Source: Vandiemenella viatica
Lineage: Eukaryota > Arthropoda > Insecta > Orthoptera > Morabidae
Length of the DNA stretch: 64,000 nucleotides
Assembly (NCBI GenBank): GCA_031002005.1
Contig: CM061921.1
Span: 148,337,283-148,401,282 of the forward strand
Direction of reading: 5' to 3'
This document shows, in pieces, positions 23,413-34,375 of the stretch (the stretch's first letter is position 1; the number at the start of each line of letters is the position of its first letter). A model generated the notes under the pieces. The model was not told the origin of the DNA. It made no database searches and worked only from the letters and a program-made list of their open reading frames with translations. Both the position numbers and the translations under genes were made by a program.

Positions 23413-24779
23413 CTTTCTTTTCGCCTCATATTGAATATCTTTTGACCAATATGTGTCGAGGAAAGCTAGATGAAATTGTTCATATGTGGTGCATCTACTG
23501 AGCTGACACTGTCCCCAATCACGGCTAGAGCCTTTGAGATGTTGAAAAACATATGTGATTTTTTCTGCATCATTCGAGTATTAGAAAGATTGATGTGACT
23601 CAAAACTATTTAGAAAGGTGACAGGATGTACCTGTCCTCCAGGTACAAACTGCTGGACATCGACCCTGACCGATGCGATCAACCCAATGTCATTGCTATT
23701 GGTGTATTTGTACCATTCCCTTGTGTCATGAATGTGTTCACCTTATGTGTATATTCATATAATTCTTTATGTACTGTATTGAAACTTAATTGGCATTGTT
23801 CTATTTGTTGTGTATTTGAATGTATTTGTTTCTCCAACACAGGTTGTTTACTCTGAACCGCATTTACTGTTGTAGCAATCTGTACTATCTGTTGTTTAAC
23901 ATGTTCTATGCTATTTTCTACCACTTTCAATCTATTCTTAGTTTCAATTGTTTCTGTTGATATGTTGTGAAAAGATTTCTCGTTATTAGCTGCTATGGTT
24001 CTTACTTTATCTAACTTTTGGGTTAACAACTCTGTCTGTGTGTCACAGTGTGTCTTATTGTTCTAAATTTGAGCTAACAAGACTACACTCTGGTGGTTTG
24101 TTGCTTGAAAATTTGACTGAATGATCTCGGTTAGGTTTTTGGAAAGTTCTGTGATATGCTGTCTTAGCTCTTGTTGACTTTTAGTACATTCAGTTTTGTG
24201 ACCTGTAAATTTTGCATTTAAAGAGGATACTTGGTCTGTTAATTCACTAATTTGGGCAGCCTGGGAATTGAAATTGGATTGCAGAGGTTTTGTTACGTTC
24301 TCTAATTGTTTATCAATTTTATCTGACTGTGCTTGTAATTGTTTATGAATTTCTGCTGATTGTGTTTGGAGTGTTTTCAGTATTTGGTCAAGGACGGAAT
24401 TGGTATAGGTTGTTAGAGGTGGAGGATGTTTAATCGTACGTCGGTTAAGCATTTCTAGTTGAGCCTCACTGAGTTGAAAAGCAACATATTCACCCTCCAA
24501 GGATTGGGTGGCATTTGACATATGTGTTGTGTTACATGTAATTTCCCGAAAAGCATTTATTCTAGTCAGAGGGGGCATTTTTGAGTAATCTACATTTAAG
24601 TCCCTGTCAGGTGAAGTCCCTTCTAACGAATCTACTGTTTCATTAAGTGAAATTGCTGTATCTTGTGAATCATCATTATGATCTACATTTTGAGTGTGTA
24701 GTTGGGCAAAATCTATCTGATTTATTTCTTCATCACCTCTGAAAATGTGAGCGAGTTCACTATCATAACCACTAGCCAT
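23413..24779 (-). pseudogene. gypsy gag N-terminal region
   Basis: The first frame (24779-24063, 238 aa) starts MASGYDSELAH and is rich in acidic residues, then heptad-like Gln/Leu-rich sequence (ILKTLQTQSAEIHKQL) suggesting a coiled coil. A stop near 24063 separates it from 24029-23679, in the same frame and also helical. A frameshift then leads into capsid-like sequence (about 23560-23420, ITYVFQHLKGS). The coiled coil before the capsid is unusual to my eye but may be normal for the clade. Confidence 0.75.
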
Positions 24780-26055
24780 CTTTAATAAGTGTGTAATACT
24801 GTTTTAATGGACAAAAACAAGTGACAAAATTTGTAAAATTGTTTCTGAGGCACCTATGTAAATGCTATCAGACAACAAGGTTTAGAAACATAAACAGCAC
24901 TTTTTCACAACGTCGTCAATACAGAATATCATGAAAACACAAACAAAATACCACAACAGACAACATTATTCCAATTCACAATAAGCGGAAAAAGTTACTA
25001 CACTCCGCAATGGTACTTTATATACATGCACAAATAGTAATGGAAGCAAACTGATAGGTAGTATGGAAGTTTATTGTGACTTTATACTTTTTTTATTTAA
25101 GTATGCATTCACTATTTATTTTATTAGAATACCACCGGTCAGCTTGCTTGTGAAAATCACACATCGAGACAAAGAAACACTAAGTTGATACTGTAGTTGT
25201 GATTGTTACTTAGCAGTGCAAAGACATTGCATTCGTTGATCAACAAAATCAAAGATTCAGTACTTTGGTTTTCAAAGACAAACTTTGTTTGTAATATCGG
25301 CAGTATACTGACGTTATTGTCTTTGACTTAGCCAATAATCACAAAAATATTTTAACCACAAATTATTACATGTGAGCACAAAAATTTTTACTAGATATAT
25401 TATTTCACTTTATGTAAAAAAGAAATTAGTTTCCCAGGAATAGTTAAATAATTTGACTTGTATATCATCTGCTATTTGCATGTGAGTATACACCTCGACA
25501 ATGTTTATGTCATCTTCAACATTAAGTGATAATCAAAGCCAAAAAATTGCAAATACATGTTAGGTTATAGCCATTAAATATGTCAATTATAATATTCGAC
25601 AATGGTTCAGTACTGAGATATGCAAACACTGTACTGAAAGTCGATGTAGTTGAACATCAGTTAACAATTAGGTTACAGTTACCCGTGCTATTCACAAAGA
25701 AAATTCTTTTTACTACGCAAATATCACTCTCGTAACTTAGTCACAAAACAATACTGAATTCGTTTGTGAAAGTTTGCTACTAAATTGCGTTGTCACTTAT
25801 CTGTGGGGTACGGCAAATTGCCGCAGGTCAGTTTCTTCTGGAATCACTTCTTCGGTGAAGATTATAATGTCACTTCCTGACATTAATGGAAATGCGTAGA
25901 ATATTCTCGTGATGTATTGGAGATGTGTCCACCCTTTGTTGAGCGGTAGTATGTTATCTTCTTCATATGCCATTGAATTAAACACTTGCTTATGTTCCGA
26001 TTATAGATACATTGTTGTGGTTCACATACGCTCCGACGATAATAGAGAATCGTCA
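24780..26055 (-). other. gypsy leader region (5' UTR)
   Basis: About 1.27 kb between the 5' LTR/primer site and gag, AT-rich, with no ORF of note. Its length is on the long side for a Ty3/gypsy leader. Confidence 0.6.
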
Positions 26056-26073
26056 ACTAGCCAACGGTCGCCA
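26056..26073 (-). other. gypsy primer binding site
   Basis: Directly after the 5' LTR, the minus strand reads TGGCGACCGTTGGC. TGGCGACCGT is the tRNA-Arg-type primer site known from the 412/mdg1 group of insect gypsy elements. Only the first ten bases match that pattern well. Confidence 0.7.
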
Positions 26074-26527
26074 TATAATGATTTATAACCAGTTTATAAT
26101 TGGTTTAATGTTAGGTTTATTTAGAACACTCAAGTGCCGAACTCCAAAGTTGCATTTATTAAACTTTCATACACAGAATACCGGCACTAGACTTGATCAT
26201 TGTCGTATCGGACTACCTTTAATATTCAGATAGCAGATTAGCGGGTGAACCACCTCAGCACACATGTTTAACATTTGTAATTAGTACAACCAAGGACATC
26301 AATGGCACGTGATCTAACTCTTATATCGGAACAATTTCGTACAAGCGACTTCATCATGAGCACATTCCTGCCGCTTCCCGTCACTCGGCCAATCACGTCA
26401 CCATTCCTAATCACATGACCGGTCCGGCCAACCAGTGTCTTTCTTGTCACCTCGCCCTTCAGCGACATTCCCTTTCGTTCTGATGATGCACTCCCTATCC
26501 ATTCGGGTATGCAACGCTATCGTTACA
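26074..26527 (-). repeat. gypsy 5' LTR
   Basis: In element orientation it begins TGTAACGATAGCG and ends at the primer site. It is shorter than the other LTR by several deletions, including about 25 bp. Confidence 0.92.
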
Positions 26528-26531
26528 CCAC

Positions 26532-26790
26532 ATGAGTAAGCAGCATCTCTGTGTACTTCTCAGTGATCACTCAACCTCTCACACAATCCACCCTACCATT
26601 CCTGGGAAGAACACTAATGCACTCTAGTGGCAGTTCTACTTATCACAGAGAATAGCATCTCAAATCATTTACAAACCTACCAATAGTGTGTATGTGTTCA
26701 ATGTTAAATTGAAATTTGGCCATGTCTTCTGGATTTTTTGTCAGCAAGTGCACATATTACATTTGTGTCTTGTTTACTTATCACAGCCCT
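26532..26790 (-). mobile_element. Tc1-like transposon, 5' part beyond the gypsy
   Basis: Continues the Tc1-like sequence interrupted at 18518. The reading across the junction, with one CCAC counted once, continues the N-terminal coding region (ERLSD-like, EVHRDAA on the minus strand). It then becomes 5' UTR sequence with ACTTATCACAGAGAATAGCA. The outer end is not defined. Confidence 0.6.
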
Positions 26791-28480
26791 CTAGCTCTTA
26801 ACTTGCTGAGTGATGGATTATTTTCCCTATCCTTAATGATTTGCACCACCTAAAAGCAGTTTTCTTTTCCTTAGTATCATTATTGATTTATTCTGATAAT
26901 GAATGAGGTCACTGATATATCTTAAATAATGAGGCTGTTTTTAAGCCCAAAATTTCCTTTCAAGCTAAACAGAAGTTCTTAAAATTTTGCAGCACTAACT
27001 ATTTCGGTGAAATAAAATCAACTAGATCTAATCAAGGTATTATACTGATCTTTAAACAGGTGTGGTAATGTCTTAAACATTATAGATGCACTGTATTGAA
27101 TACAAAGTTATATTTGACTGGCTCATTTAACAAGGTTTTTTTTTTTTTTTTTAAGTCAGGCTAAGTATTGAGGGGTAATTTTTGGGTCTTTGACATTTTA
27201 CATATTTGTTGTACTGTTCTTTGGCTCTTTATCAATTCTGTTCAATGCTGACAACACTCACCACCATGCACAGTACTTTTTAGTTGCTTGCCTACTATAA
27301 AGTAATTTGTCTTCCATGCTACTGCCAGGCCACTTACATTCCTCGCTTATTATGTTGACAGTCCTGCAAGTGAGCCTGACAGATTTTTTTTGTGGTGGGG
27401 TCTTCACTGAACAAGTGCCTAACCTACCTTTTAGTGGTCCAATGCATCATCCCTGCCAAATGTTTGGGCACATCTTACGCAGCCTTTTTTGATGCATAGT
27501 TGACAATCTTCCATTGTTTATTACCAAAATATTAAAACTGTATCTGTCCCTGCACTAGGGTCTCATTACAGTATCAACACTTTTTATGCTTCATTGGTTC
27601 ACTCTGTGGTCACCTTGATAGCTATTGGCTGTCACATGACTGTAGCACTAGCAGCGTCCAGAGATGTTATAGCAAAATCAAGGTTATGAGCATTAATTAC
27701 TAGCAGAAATGAATTGCTAGAATACTTTAAGTTTGGTTTTAGTAAAATTTTATTTTAAAATGTCAATTTAGTTAAAAATATATGGCAGATCTTTATGACT
27801 AAAAAAATGTAGAATAAAATTGTACTTTAATATTTAAATGAGGTCCTTCCTGTTACTGCCATTTTTTAATTGCTGTCATGCTGCTTGACAATCTTTAGGT
27901 ATTTCTGTTGGACTTCAGACTTGATTTTAAGGCTATCAAAAGTTTTAAAAAAAGTGGGTAAGTTTTTTACTATACTGTATTTAAAGTAAAAATTTGACTT
28001 CATGTTGTATATGATACTAAATAACTTACTACTTCTCCATCAGTGGCAGTGTATATCACAAAATCTGTGGCACTGCCATAGTATCCAACTTTCACATACA
28101 AACCTCGTAATAGGTAACTTAGAATGGACTTTAATTTCTAGTATTCTAAGTAGAGTTCATCTGGAACTGCTATGGTGGATCAGATCCATAGCTGACATTT
28201 TTGTGATCTGACCACATGGGAAAACAACCTTATTTTCCTAAACAACCTTAATTCCTATAATACCCCAAATTTAACTTGGTCTCATTAGGACAATCTGTAT
28301 ACTTTCCTGGATATTTATGTGTCAGTCTCCAGTCTCTTATATTGGGGGATCTATGGAAAATGAATGTAGTGTATTGTAGCTACCTTGGCTCCTCAGTCGA
28401 CATCAAACCTGCTGACCTGTAGCAGTACCTCAATTTTTATAGTTGCCACCCATACATCACCAAACGCTCTCTCACTTACA
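26791..28480. other. Intronic sequence, nothing recognised
   Basis: AT-rich intron sequence with a poly-T run at about 27136-27152. The open frames are short and unmotivated. Confidence 0.5.
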
Positions 28481-29200
28481 GCCTTGATATTTGTGGCAGT
28501 TTATATGTACTGAATAGCAGCCACTCACACAGTATTCCAACATCTATTGAGTGCTAAATCCCACATTTATTCACCATATTTAGTCCACAAACAGTTATCT
28601 CGTGCCACCTATCAACCGACACAACCAATCTTTAAAACTAACCTTAGTCGACTTCTGGTCTCACAGTAATTTCCAGGCCTTGATTCCATCAATCAGATCC
28701 TCAGTTTTGATTTCTTTCCTGCCATACTGGAAATGATATCCTTTCTCCCAAAAATCCTCCCTGCCCCTCCCAGAACATACTTTAGTCGGCCCCAGCCTCA
28801 GCCAATTCCTATTCCGTAAGTGCCGTTATCCTCAAGACAGTCCCATGACTTATTCCCATGTAATAGACCATATTGCAAGATATGTAACATTCACTATACT
28901 TCCATCACCATCACCAACTTGTTCATTGGGGAAGGTTTCCTATCATGAACAAAATACCTGTGAATTTTCCTATGTAATATACCAGTCAACCTGCAGCTAC
29001 AGCCCAGCTTCCTGCATAGGTTTGACTACCAATCAACTGTATATAAGAATGAATGACCACAGACAAATGGTATTCACTGAGAATCCAGAACTCCCAGTAG
29101 CTGACCATGCCTACTGCCACAACATGAATAATTTTAATTCTTGCTTCACCGTCCATGCTTTCAGTCCTCCCAAAAAACGACAGCCACTCTGAACTCAGAA
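28481..29200 (+). pseudogene. Penelope-like element C-terminal (GIY-YIG) relic
   Basis: The frame 28845-29192 contains a pattern seen at the end of Penelope-like proteins: CEFSYVIYQSTCSYS, then SCIGLTTNQLYIRMNDHRQ (in place of Y-I-G-Q/E-T-x-R-x-R-x-x-H), then LPVADHAYCHNMNNF. A proline-rich stretch in the other frames upstream (PAPPRTYFSRPQPQPIP) also matches such linkers. GIY-YIG endonucleases cut target DNA for Penelope retrotransposition. The relic is degenerate; identification rests on motif spacing. Confidence 0.45.
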
Positions 29201-30289
29201 GGTGTGTACTGGCTTTCAGAACCTACTGGACACCAGGCAACCACCATCTCAACAACTTTTCTTTCTTTCTCCATCATTTACTCTCACTACCTAACCTGAA
29301 CTAGTGCTGACCAGAGGTGATATTTAAATTCATATTTTTCTGATATACTGTTCATGTTTATTTTATTTTAATTTTTGTTATGCCTTCTGCTTCTTTTGCT
29401 CACCCTTGATTAGTTTATATTATACATTTACTACCTTTACATTGCTCTGGTACTCTCTCAAATTCACTACTCACATTCCCTGTCGTTTGTAGCCAGTTAC
29501 AAAACTTAATGCATTTAGTATATTATTAGTGCCTATAAACTTGGAGGTCTATGGACAAGGTAAACATAATCATTGGCTTCAGGGATCTGGTTGCATCAAA
29601 ATTCTTAAGGCTTCTTAAGGAAAGGGAGTGAATGTTGACAGTAAGTAGAGGAAATGGGCATAACTGCTTACTGCAGCAATGCAGTGCCACGCCAGAATGG
29701 TTGGGTATGAAAAAATGTGCATATTCAGCATGTCTATTATAGTTTCTCCTATTGGAATATTGCTAGTAAAATTGTTTTTAAGTTTTGTGCAAAAGTTACA
29801 AAAATTTCAAATTGAACCAAAAGCAGAAACATATGTTTCCACTAAAAATAAAAACAATTGTAGTTATATTGTTGGCAGCCATTTTTAAACTATACTGTTT
29901 GTTGCTTGTTTACTACTTACTATTTACAAGGGTATTAAGGTTAATAGCTGCACATGTCTGCTTTTTCCCAAAAGTATGTTTCAACTGGAGCCATTTTTCA
30001 AATTGCCAACTAGATGTAAACAGTGTGCCTCATCACAACTTGTTTGTATGTTGTGGAAATCTTGTATTGTTGCTGTTACATTTTGTGTTGACAGTGTCAA
30101 TTTTGAAAGAATGTTATAAGAAATGTTTTCCATTATCTTTTTTCGATTTATGTATGGTGCTGGAGTATTGTAATGTCTGTTGGATTAGTGTGGTTTTTTT
30201 AGCTTGTATAGCACTTGCTTTATTAGGTTTATGTGGTCATTCAGTTCCTGCTTACCACTGGTTATTGGTTTTTAAAGTGGTAGTTTTCC

Positions 30290-30610
30290 TGCAGAGTTAG
30301 GGTGTTGTATCCATAGTTGTTGATTGCGAGGATTTGCATAAATGTTTGTCTATTGGTGAATCATGATTTGCAGTGAAATGTTCAGCAAATGTGGAATGGT
30401 TACTGTATTTTAATGCTCCAATATGTCCTTTATATCTGATTTTGAACTGTCGTCATGTCTGCCCTATGTATATTTCCTCACATTTTGGTAATTACCCGAA
30501 TTGTTGTCTGAGTGAGTTTTTATTTGATTTTGTACCAATTTGTCTATCCATAGACTGATGTTGATGCCCTGTTTCTTGAAAATGTTAGAGATTCAGTGTG
30601 TGAGTTTGTT
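30290..30610 (-). pseudogene. Penelope-like GIY-YIG relic, antisense
   Basis: The minus strand around 30480-30370 reads EIYIGQT, a stop, then RQFKIRYKGHIGALKYS and FAEHFTA. That is the GIY-YIG endonuclease core (YIGQT-x-R-x-F-K-x-R-x-x-x-H) of Penelope-type retroelements, followed by the usual F-A-E-H block. One in-frame stop is visible in the key helix. The limits of the element are not clear. Confidence 0.65.
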
Positions 30611-31353
30611 GGAATACGATTGAGTACTATTTTCTTTTATTTTTAAGTGAACTTTTTTAACTGTCTGAGTTGCATATGTGCAATACTACACACATGTAAC
30701 TGAATGACCACATAAATCTATAAAAACCAAATGCTATTCAAGCTAATAAACACTTACTAATCTTCCATACATGAAAATGGAACAAACAAAACCTCACTAA
30801 ATCACCCACATTCATACACCACACATAAATCAGAAATTGATTATGTAAAAAATTATTTAAACATACACTTTCAAAATGGTCGCTCTCAACAAAATCCATA
30901 ACAGTAACAAAACAAAATGGCTACTGCAGGCGAATCAGTCAGTGGTAATTTTTGACATGTGGCTCCAGTCAAGCATGTTCAGGGATGAAGTAGAGATGTG
31001 CGAATACCAACCTTAATGTAAGTAGTAGGTAGTAAAGAAGCTGCAAATATTACAATTTTAAGAATATGTAAATTGTAAGCTAAGTGTAAATTTCAACATA
31101 TATTGAGAGAAAAACCCAGGTACATTGGTGTTAGTTATAGTTATGTGTCTTAAGCTGATGTTTTTAAGTGTTATATAATTTTAACTGTTCCAAATTATAT
31201 AATTATATATTGAACCGCACCTTTTTGACAACAAGTAGTTAAAAGGCCTTACTTGTCAAATTTTAATGTTTTGTATTTGTTGTTGTTTTAATATAAAACT
31301 TTGCAACTGGGAAAAAATAATTAATTTTTAACATTCAAATATTTTGTTCACAG
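30611..31353. other. Intronic sequence, nothing recognised
   Basis: AT-rich sequence up to the acceptor TTTTGTTCACAG before the exon at 31354. Confidence 0.5.
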
Positions 31354-31519
31354 CTCATCAGACCAGTTGAAGGCGTACTGTGCTACACACATATTTAGGT
31401 TAGTGCGGCAAGAAAAGCTCTCGATTTGGTGGAAAAGTTTTATTCAGCTCCCACAGCAGCAACAGATTCTCGAGCATGGTGCAAACTTAGTTGCCCAGTG
31501 GTGCCAGCCAGCTGCTGAG
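31354..31519 (+). CDS. FBXO21: FBXO21-like gene, internal exon
   Basis: The exon follows TTTTGTTCACAG and ends CTGAG before GTCAGA, a weaker donor. Its first base completes an AGC Ser codon begun at 16230-16231; 55 codons follow and it ends in phase 0. It encodes LKAYCATHIFRLVRQEKL, WWKSFIQLPQQQQILEHGA and LVAQWCQPAAE. This matches the FBXO21 block 'A-x-x-I-L-x-x-L-R-Q-x-K-x-x-x-x-x-x-F-x-Q-x-P' followed by 'L-E-x-G-A-x-x-I-x-Q-x-C-x-P'. Phase and homology order agree on both sides. An open frame runs on past the donor to 31618, but the homology stops at the donor. Confidence 0.88.
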
Positions 31520-31681
31520 GTCAGAATGAATGTCAACGATTTCATATATTCTAAAGTTCTTTTTCCACAGGAAGATATTCTTAATGTCAGAGCTGTTTGT
31601 TACCACCTTGTATATTAGCCTTCCTTATATTGTTTATTGAATATTTTTACTGATGGAATAAACTCTGCTTCTTAATTAGCA

Positions 31682-31928
31682 TGAAGAATCATGGGTGAGC
31701 AGTAATGCTCTGGCCTCACATTTCGGAAGACATAGGTTTGTATACCCACATAGCCATGCATATTTGGGTTTTCTGTGTTTTCTCCACTCCAGGAAATTGC
31801 TAGGATAGTTTCTTCAAAAAGGTCATGGCTGAATTTCCTCCCATTCCTCCTCCCCTCCCCCCCACCCATAGGGCCTTTCCTGCCTCTAATGACCATGACG
31901 TTAAAGAGGCATAAAGCTATAAGAAAAA
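31682..31928 (+). mobile_element. SINE copy 2, plus
   Basis: Decayed copy of the 14251 SINE. It has GGGTGAGCAGTAATGCTCTG in the head, ATTTGGGTTTTCTGTG in the body, and GCATAAAGCTATAAGAAAAA at the 3' end. A C-rich run sits at 31853-31865. Confidence 0.8.
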
Positions 31929-32118
31929 ATGTCGAGATCATTAGAGGTGAGATGGGACTGGGGACAAGAAACAGGAAGGAATTTGGCCATGGACTTTTGA
32001 AGGAAGCATTCACCTGCAGTGATTTGGGGAATCCATGGAAAACCCAAATCTGGATTCGAACTGGCGTCCTCCCTATTGCGAGGCCAGAGCTTTAACCTCT
32101 CACCCACCACTCTCAGTC
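31929..32118 (-). mobile_element. SINE copy 3, minus, tail-to-tail with copy 2
   Basis: Read on the minus strand it runs from GGGTGAGAGGTTAAAGCTCT to the 3' body near 31930. It meets copy 2 directly at about 31928, giving an inverted pair. Confidence 0.8.
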
Positions 32119-32129
32119 ACAAACTAACA

Positions 32130-32995
32130 CATCCTGATGTCTTTAACTGTGACCCATCATCTTATCTCTTCTTTCTGTGATACTCTTCCACAATCTCCTT
32201 TCTTCACCACTCATTTCTAAAACACATTCATTTCATACATCATCTGTCTACTTAATGATCAAACCCTACCAAGCATGGTGGGTGAGCGGTTAACACTCTG
32301 CCCTCGCATTTGGGAGGATGCCGGTTTGAATCCCTGTCCAGGCATCCAGATTTGGATTTTCCATGGTTTCCCCAAATTACTCCAAGCGAATGTCAGATGA
32401 TTCCTTCATAAAGGCCTTGGCCCAATTCCTTCCCTTTCCTTGTCCCCAGTCCCATCCTGCTTCTAATGACGATGAGGCATAAAGTCATATGTAAAAAAAA
32501 AAAAATCAAAACACTTCTATAGCATCACACTTCAAATGCTTCGTTTCTCCTTCTTTTTTACGTTGCTGAAGTCTAGGCATCACTGATTTGCTGTGATTCA
32601 TACATATGATTTTATAAATCTTTCTTGTACCTAAATCAATATTTGAGACAAAATATTCCCCTTCCCCCCGCCCCCTCTTCCCTCGCATCCCTCCAAGAAG
32701 TTTCTTCGCTAGTGCTATTCTTCTTTGGACACCATTCACCCTTATGCAGAAAGTTATAATTTTACTTCCCTACCGTACACAATTTGTTTACTTCATCTGC
32801 TACATTTGACCCTGTCTTTATATTTAATCTACTGTTGTTGCTATCATCTACAGTAAATTTCACAACTTTTGCCTTGATTTGGTTTATATTTAATTCAAAC
32901 CATTCACCCACTTTTTTGTTCATGTAATTCAATAGTTTTTTTAACATCTTCACTCATTGTATTATGTCATCAGCACATTAAACCACAGAGTTTGT
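32130..32995 (-). pseudogene. LINE family A, 3' part (copy 1), antisense
   Basis: Matches the copy at 48.5-49.9 kb on the same strand. 32150-32260 corresponds to the tail after the RT, and 32510-32600 to the GCATTTGAAGTGTGATGCTA region (minus strand). 32760-32995 corresponds to the thumb and the segment just before YADD, with NSRLNIKTGS and VGEWFELNINQIKAKVVKF. A SINE splits it at 32268 and a ~1.4-kb insertion follows at about 32996. Confidence 0.75.
32268..32503 (+). mobile_element. SINE copy 4, nested in LINE family A
   Basis: A full-length copy: CGGTTTGAATCCCTGTCCAG at the B-box position, CCAGATTTGGATTTTCCATG, and an A tail of 13. ATGATCAAACC before it and AATCAAAAC after the tail may be a target duplication. 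LINE A sequence continues on both sides. Confidence 0.88.
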
Positions 32996-33229
32996 TGATA
33001 AAATATTCTCAAGCTTCCAGACATATCATAATCATTCCTGTGATGTTCTGAGGGTTCACAACTCCACCCTCATTTTCTACCAAATTAAATAAAATGGCGA
33101 ACTGGTGTGGAAGCCTTTTGTTTTGGCATTGTTATGGAAGATAGGAGACAACTAAAGCTGAACCTTGGTGGCAATGTCATCCACGAACTTGCATTTTTCA
33201 GGCATGCTGCTTCTTTAACATTTTTAGCA
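32996..33229. other. Left part of insertion within LINE family A
   Basis: Sequence between the LINE A break and the first recognisable Penelope-like coding. No motif is seen. Confidence 0.4.
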
Positions 33230-33640
33230 TCAGGTTCTAGGTCATGCTAAGCTAGTAATATACTGTATCCCCATCCACCAAGTGATCAACTGTTCTTATC
33301 TCAATATATTCTGAAATAACACTGTCTTTGAGCTGAACTTGGATCTTAATTTACTCAAATTTGAGTATGTGCTCTTCCTTGATACTGTGTTCAGCCACTA
33401 ATGACGTTTCCCCCTGACTGAGGTGAACATTTTTTTCTATGCTCCACACACCATTGAACAGTAAAATGCTCAAGAATTCCCAGTATATGCTCCCCCTCCC
33501 CTCCCTCCCACCATATTCATATGGAGTACAGTAAATTTCTAGGATATGTAGGCCCACATTGTCCTTCATGCTTCCAACCAACTTCTGATTACCCTGGTAC
33601 ATAGAGCATGAAAGATGTATGATGAAGTCAAACTTGCAGC
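33230..33640 (-). pseudogene. Penelope-like GIY-YIG relic, minus
   Basis: The minus frame 33602-33351 contains KDNVGLHILEIYCTPYEYGG, the V-K-D-D-x-G-x-x-x-P-G-I-Y-x-I-P-C-E-C-G entry of the Penelope endonuclease. SLVAEHSIKEEHILKFE and, in the next frame, IEIRTVDHLVDGD follow. Order and spacing match the element at 36.2-36.9 kb. It faces away from the plus-strand relic at 33641. Confidence 0.65.
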
Positions 33641-34165
33641 TAAATTATACTACATTCATAGAACATTCACAAAAAATGGTCACAACAAACAACAAATTTG
33701 ATATGCATTGGGGAAGACAGAAAGAACAAGAAGACACCAAGCACTTAACTGAAGACCACTCAGAAAGTTTAAAAAAATTGTTGAAAGTGTGAAGGAAGAC
33801 CTGAGACTACATACCCTGGAAAGTTACAACATATCGAGTGAATATGTGAACTATATACGAAAAAAAAAAAAACAGTGTTTTACTGTTCAGCTATGTATGA
33901 ATCACACAAGTAATGTTTATTTGGGTCAGGGGGAAAAATTATTAGTGGATTAACACAGTACCCAGGAGGAGCGTATGTCTTATTATGATCAAATAAGGAT
34001 TTTAGCCCAAGTCAAAGACTTCTAGGACACTGTAATCTCGGAAGCTATTGAGACCAGAAAAACTGATCAGTTGTTGAAAAAGGATACCAGTTTAATTTGG
34101 CCTGTAACCAAGGTAATCAAACTGTTAAAGAAACAGCATGCTGGAAATCATGAATGATTAGGGAT
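33641..34165 (+). pseudogene. Penelope-like GIY-YIG relic, plus
   Basis: Plus-strand pieces: VKEDLRLHTLESYNISSEY near 33790 (damaged GIY-YIG entry), then ETRKTDQLLKKDTSLIWP near 34050 (the C-terminal E-I-x-x-T-D-x-L-x-x-D-x-G block). It diverges from the neighbouring minus-strand relic at about 33640. Both fill a gap in LINE family A. Confidence 0.5.
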
Positions 34166-34375
34166 GGACATCACTGCCAAGGTTCAATTTTAATCATCTC
34201 CTGCCATTTCTACAGCAACACCAAACGAACCACTATGCCAGCTTGCTACTTTACTTCAGTTGTTTGAAATGGGAGTGGAGATGTGGGCCCTTGAAACATT
34301 TTAGAAATGCGAAATTGTGGGCTGGAAGATCTAGAATATTGTATCCCCATGCTAATAGTTTCTCCTGGAATACTT

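Larger units (their letters stand above)
18523..26527 (-). mobile_element. Ty3/gypsy LTR retrotransposon, complete in structure, decayed
   Basis: Two LTRs in direct orientation (18523-19020 and 26074-26527) flank an ~7-kb interior read on the minus strand. A 4-bp target duplication, CCAC, lies at 18519-18522 and 26528-26531. The interior has, in minus order, PBS, long leader, gag, protease, RT, RNase H and integrase. Integrase after RNase H is the Ty3/gypsy order. No env-like ORF with a signal or membrane segment was seen between integrase and the 3' LTR, and there is little room for one. The LTRs differ by a few percent plus several indels, and the ORFs are broken, so this copy is old and not autonomous. 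It lies inside a Tc1-like element within the FBXO21-like intron, antisense to the host gene. Confidence 0.93.
16232..31353 (+). other. FBXO21: FBXO21-like intron (15.1 kb)
   Basis: Bounded by donor GTATTA at 16232 and acceptor TTTTGTTCACAG ending at 31353, phase 2. It contains a LINE relic, a Tc1-like transposon split by a gypsy element, and Penelope-like relics. The first ~720 bp (16232-16950) and 26800-28480 hold nothing recognisable. Confidence 0.8.

Noticed and set aside
29785..30300. 171-aa plus-strand frame rich in hydrophobic residues
   Set aside because: T-rich DNA gives Phe/Leu/Val-rich translations by chance. No start context, splice sites or family motif, and it runs into an antisense Penelope relic.
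31520..31618. Extension of the FBXO21 exon to the stop at 31619
   Set aside because: Homology ends at the donor at 31519 and resumes without a gap at 39153, so the extra codons are intron.
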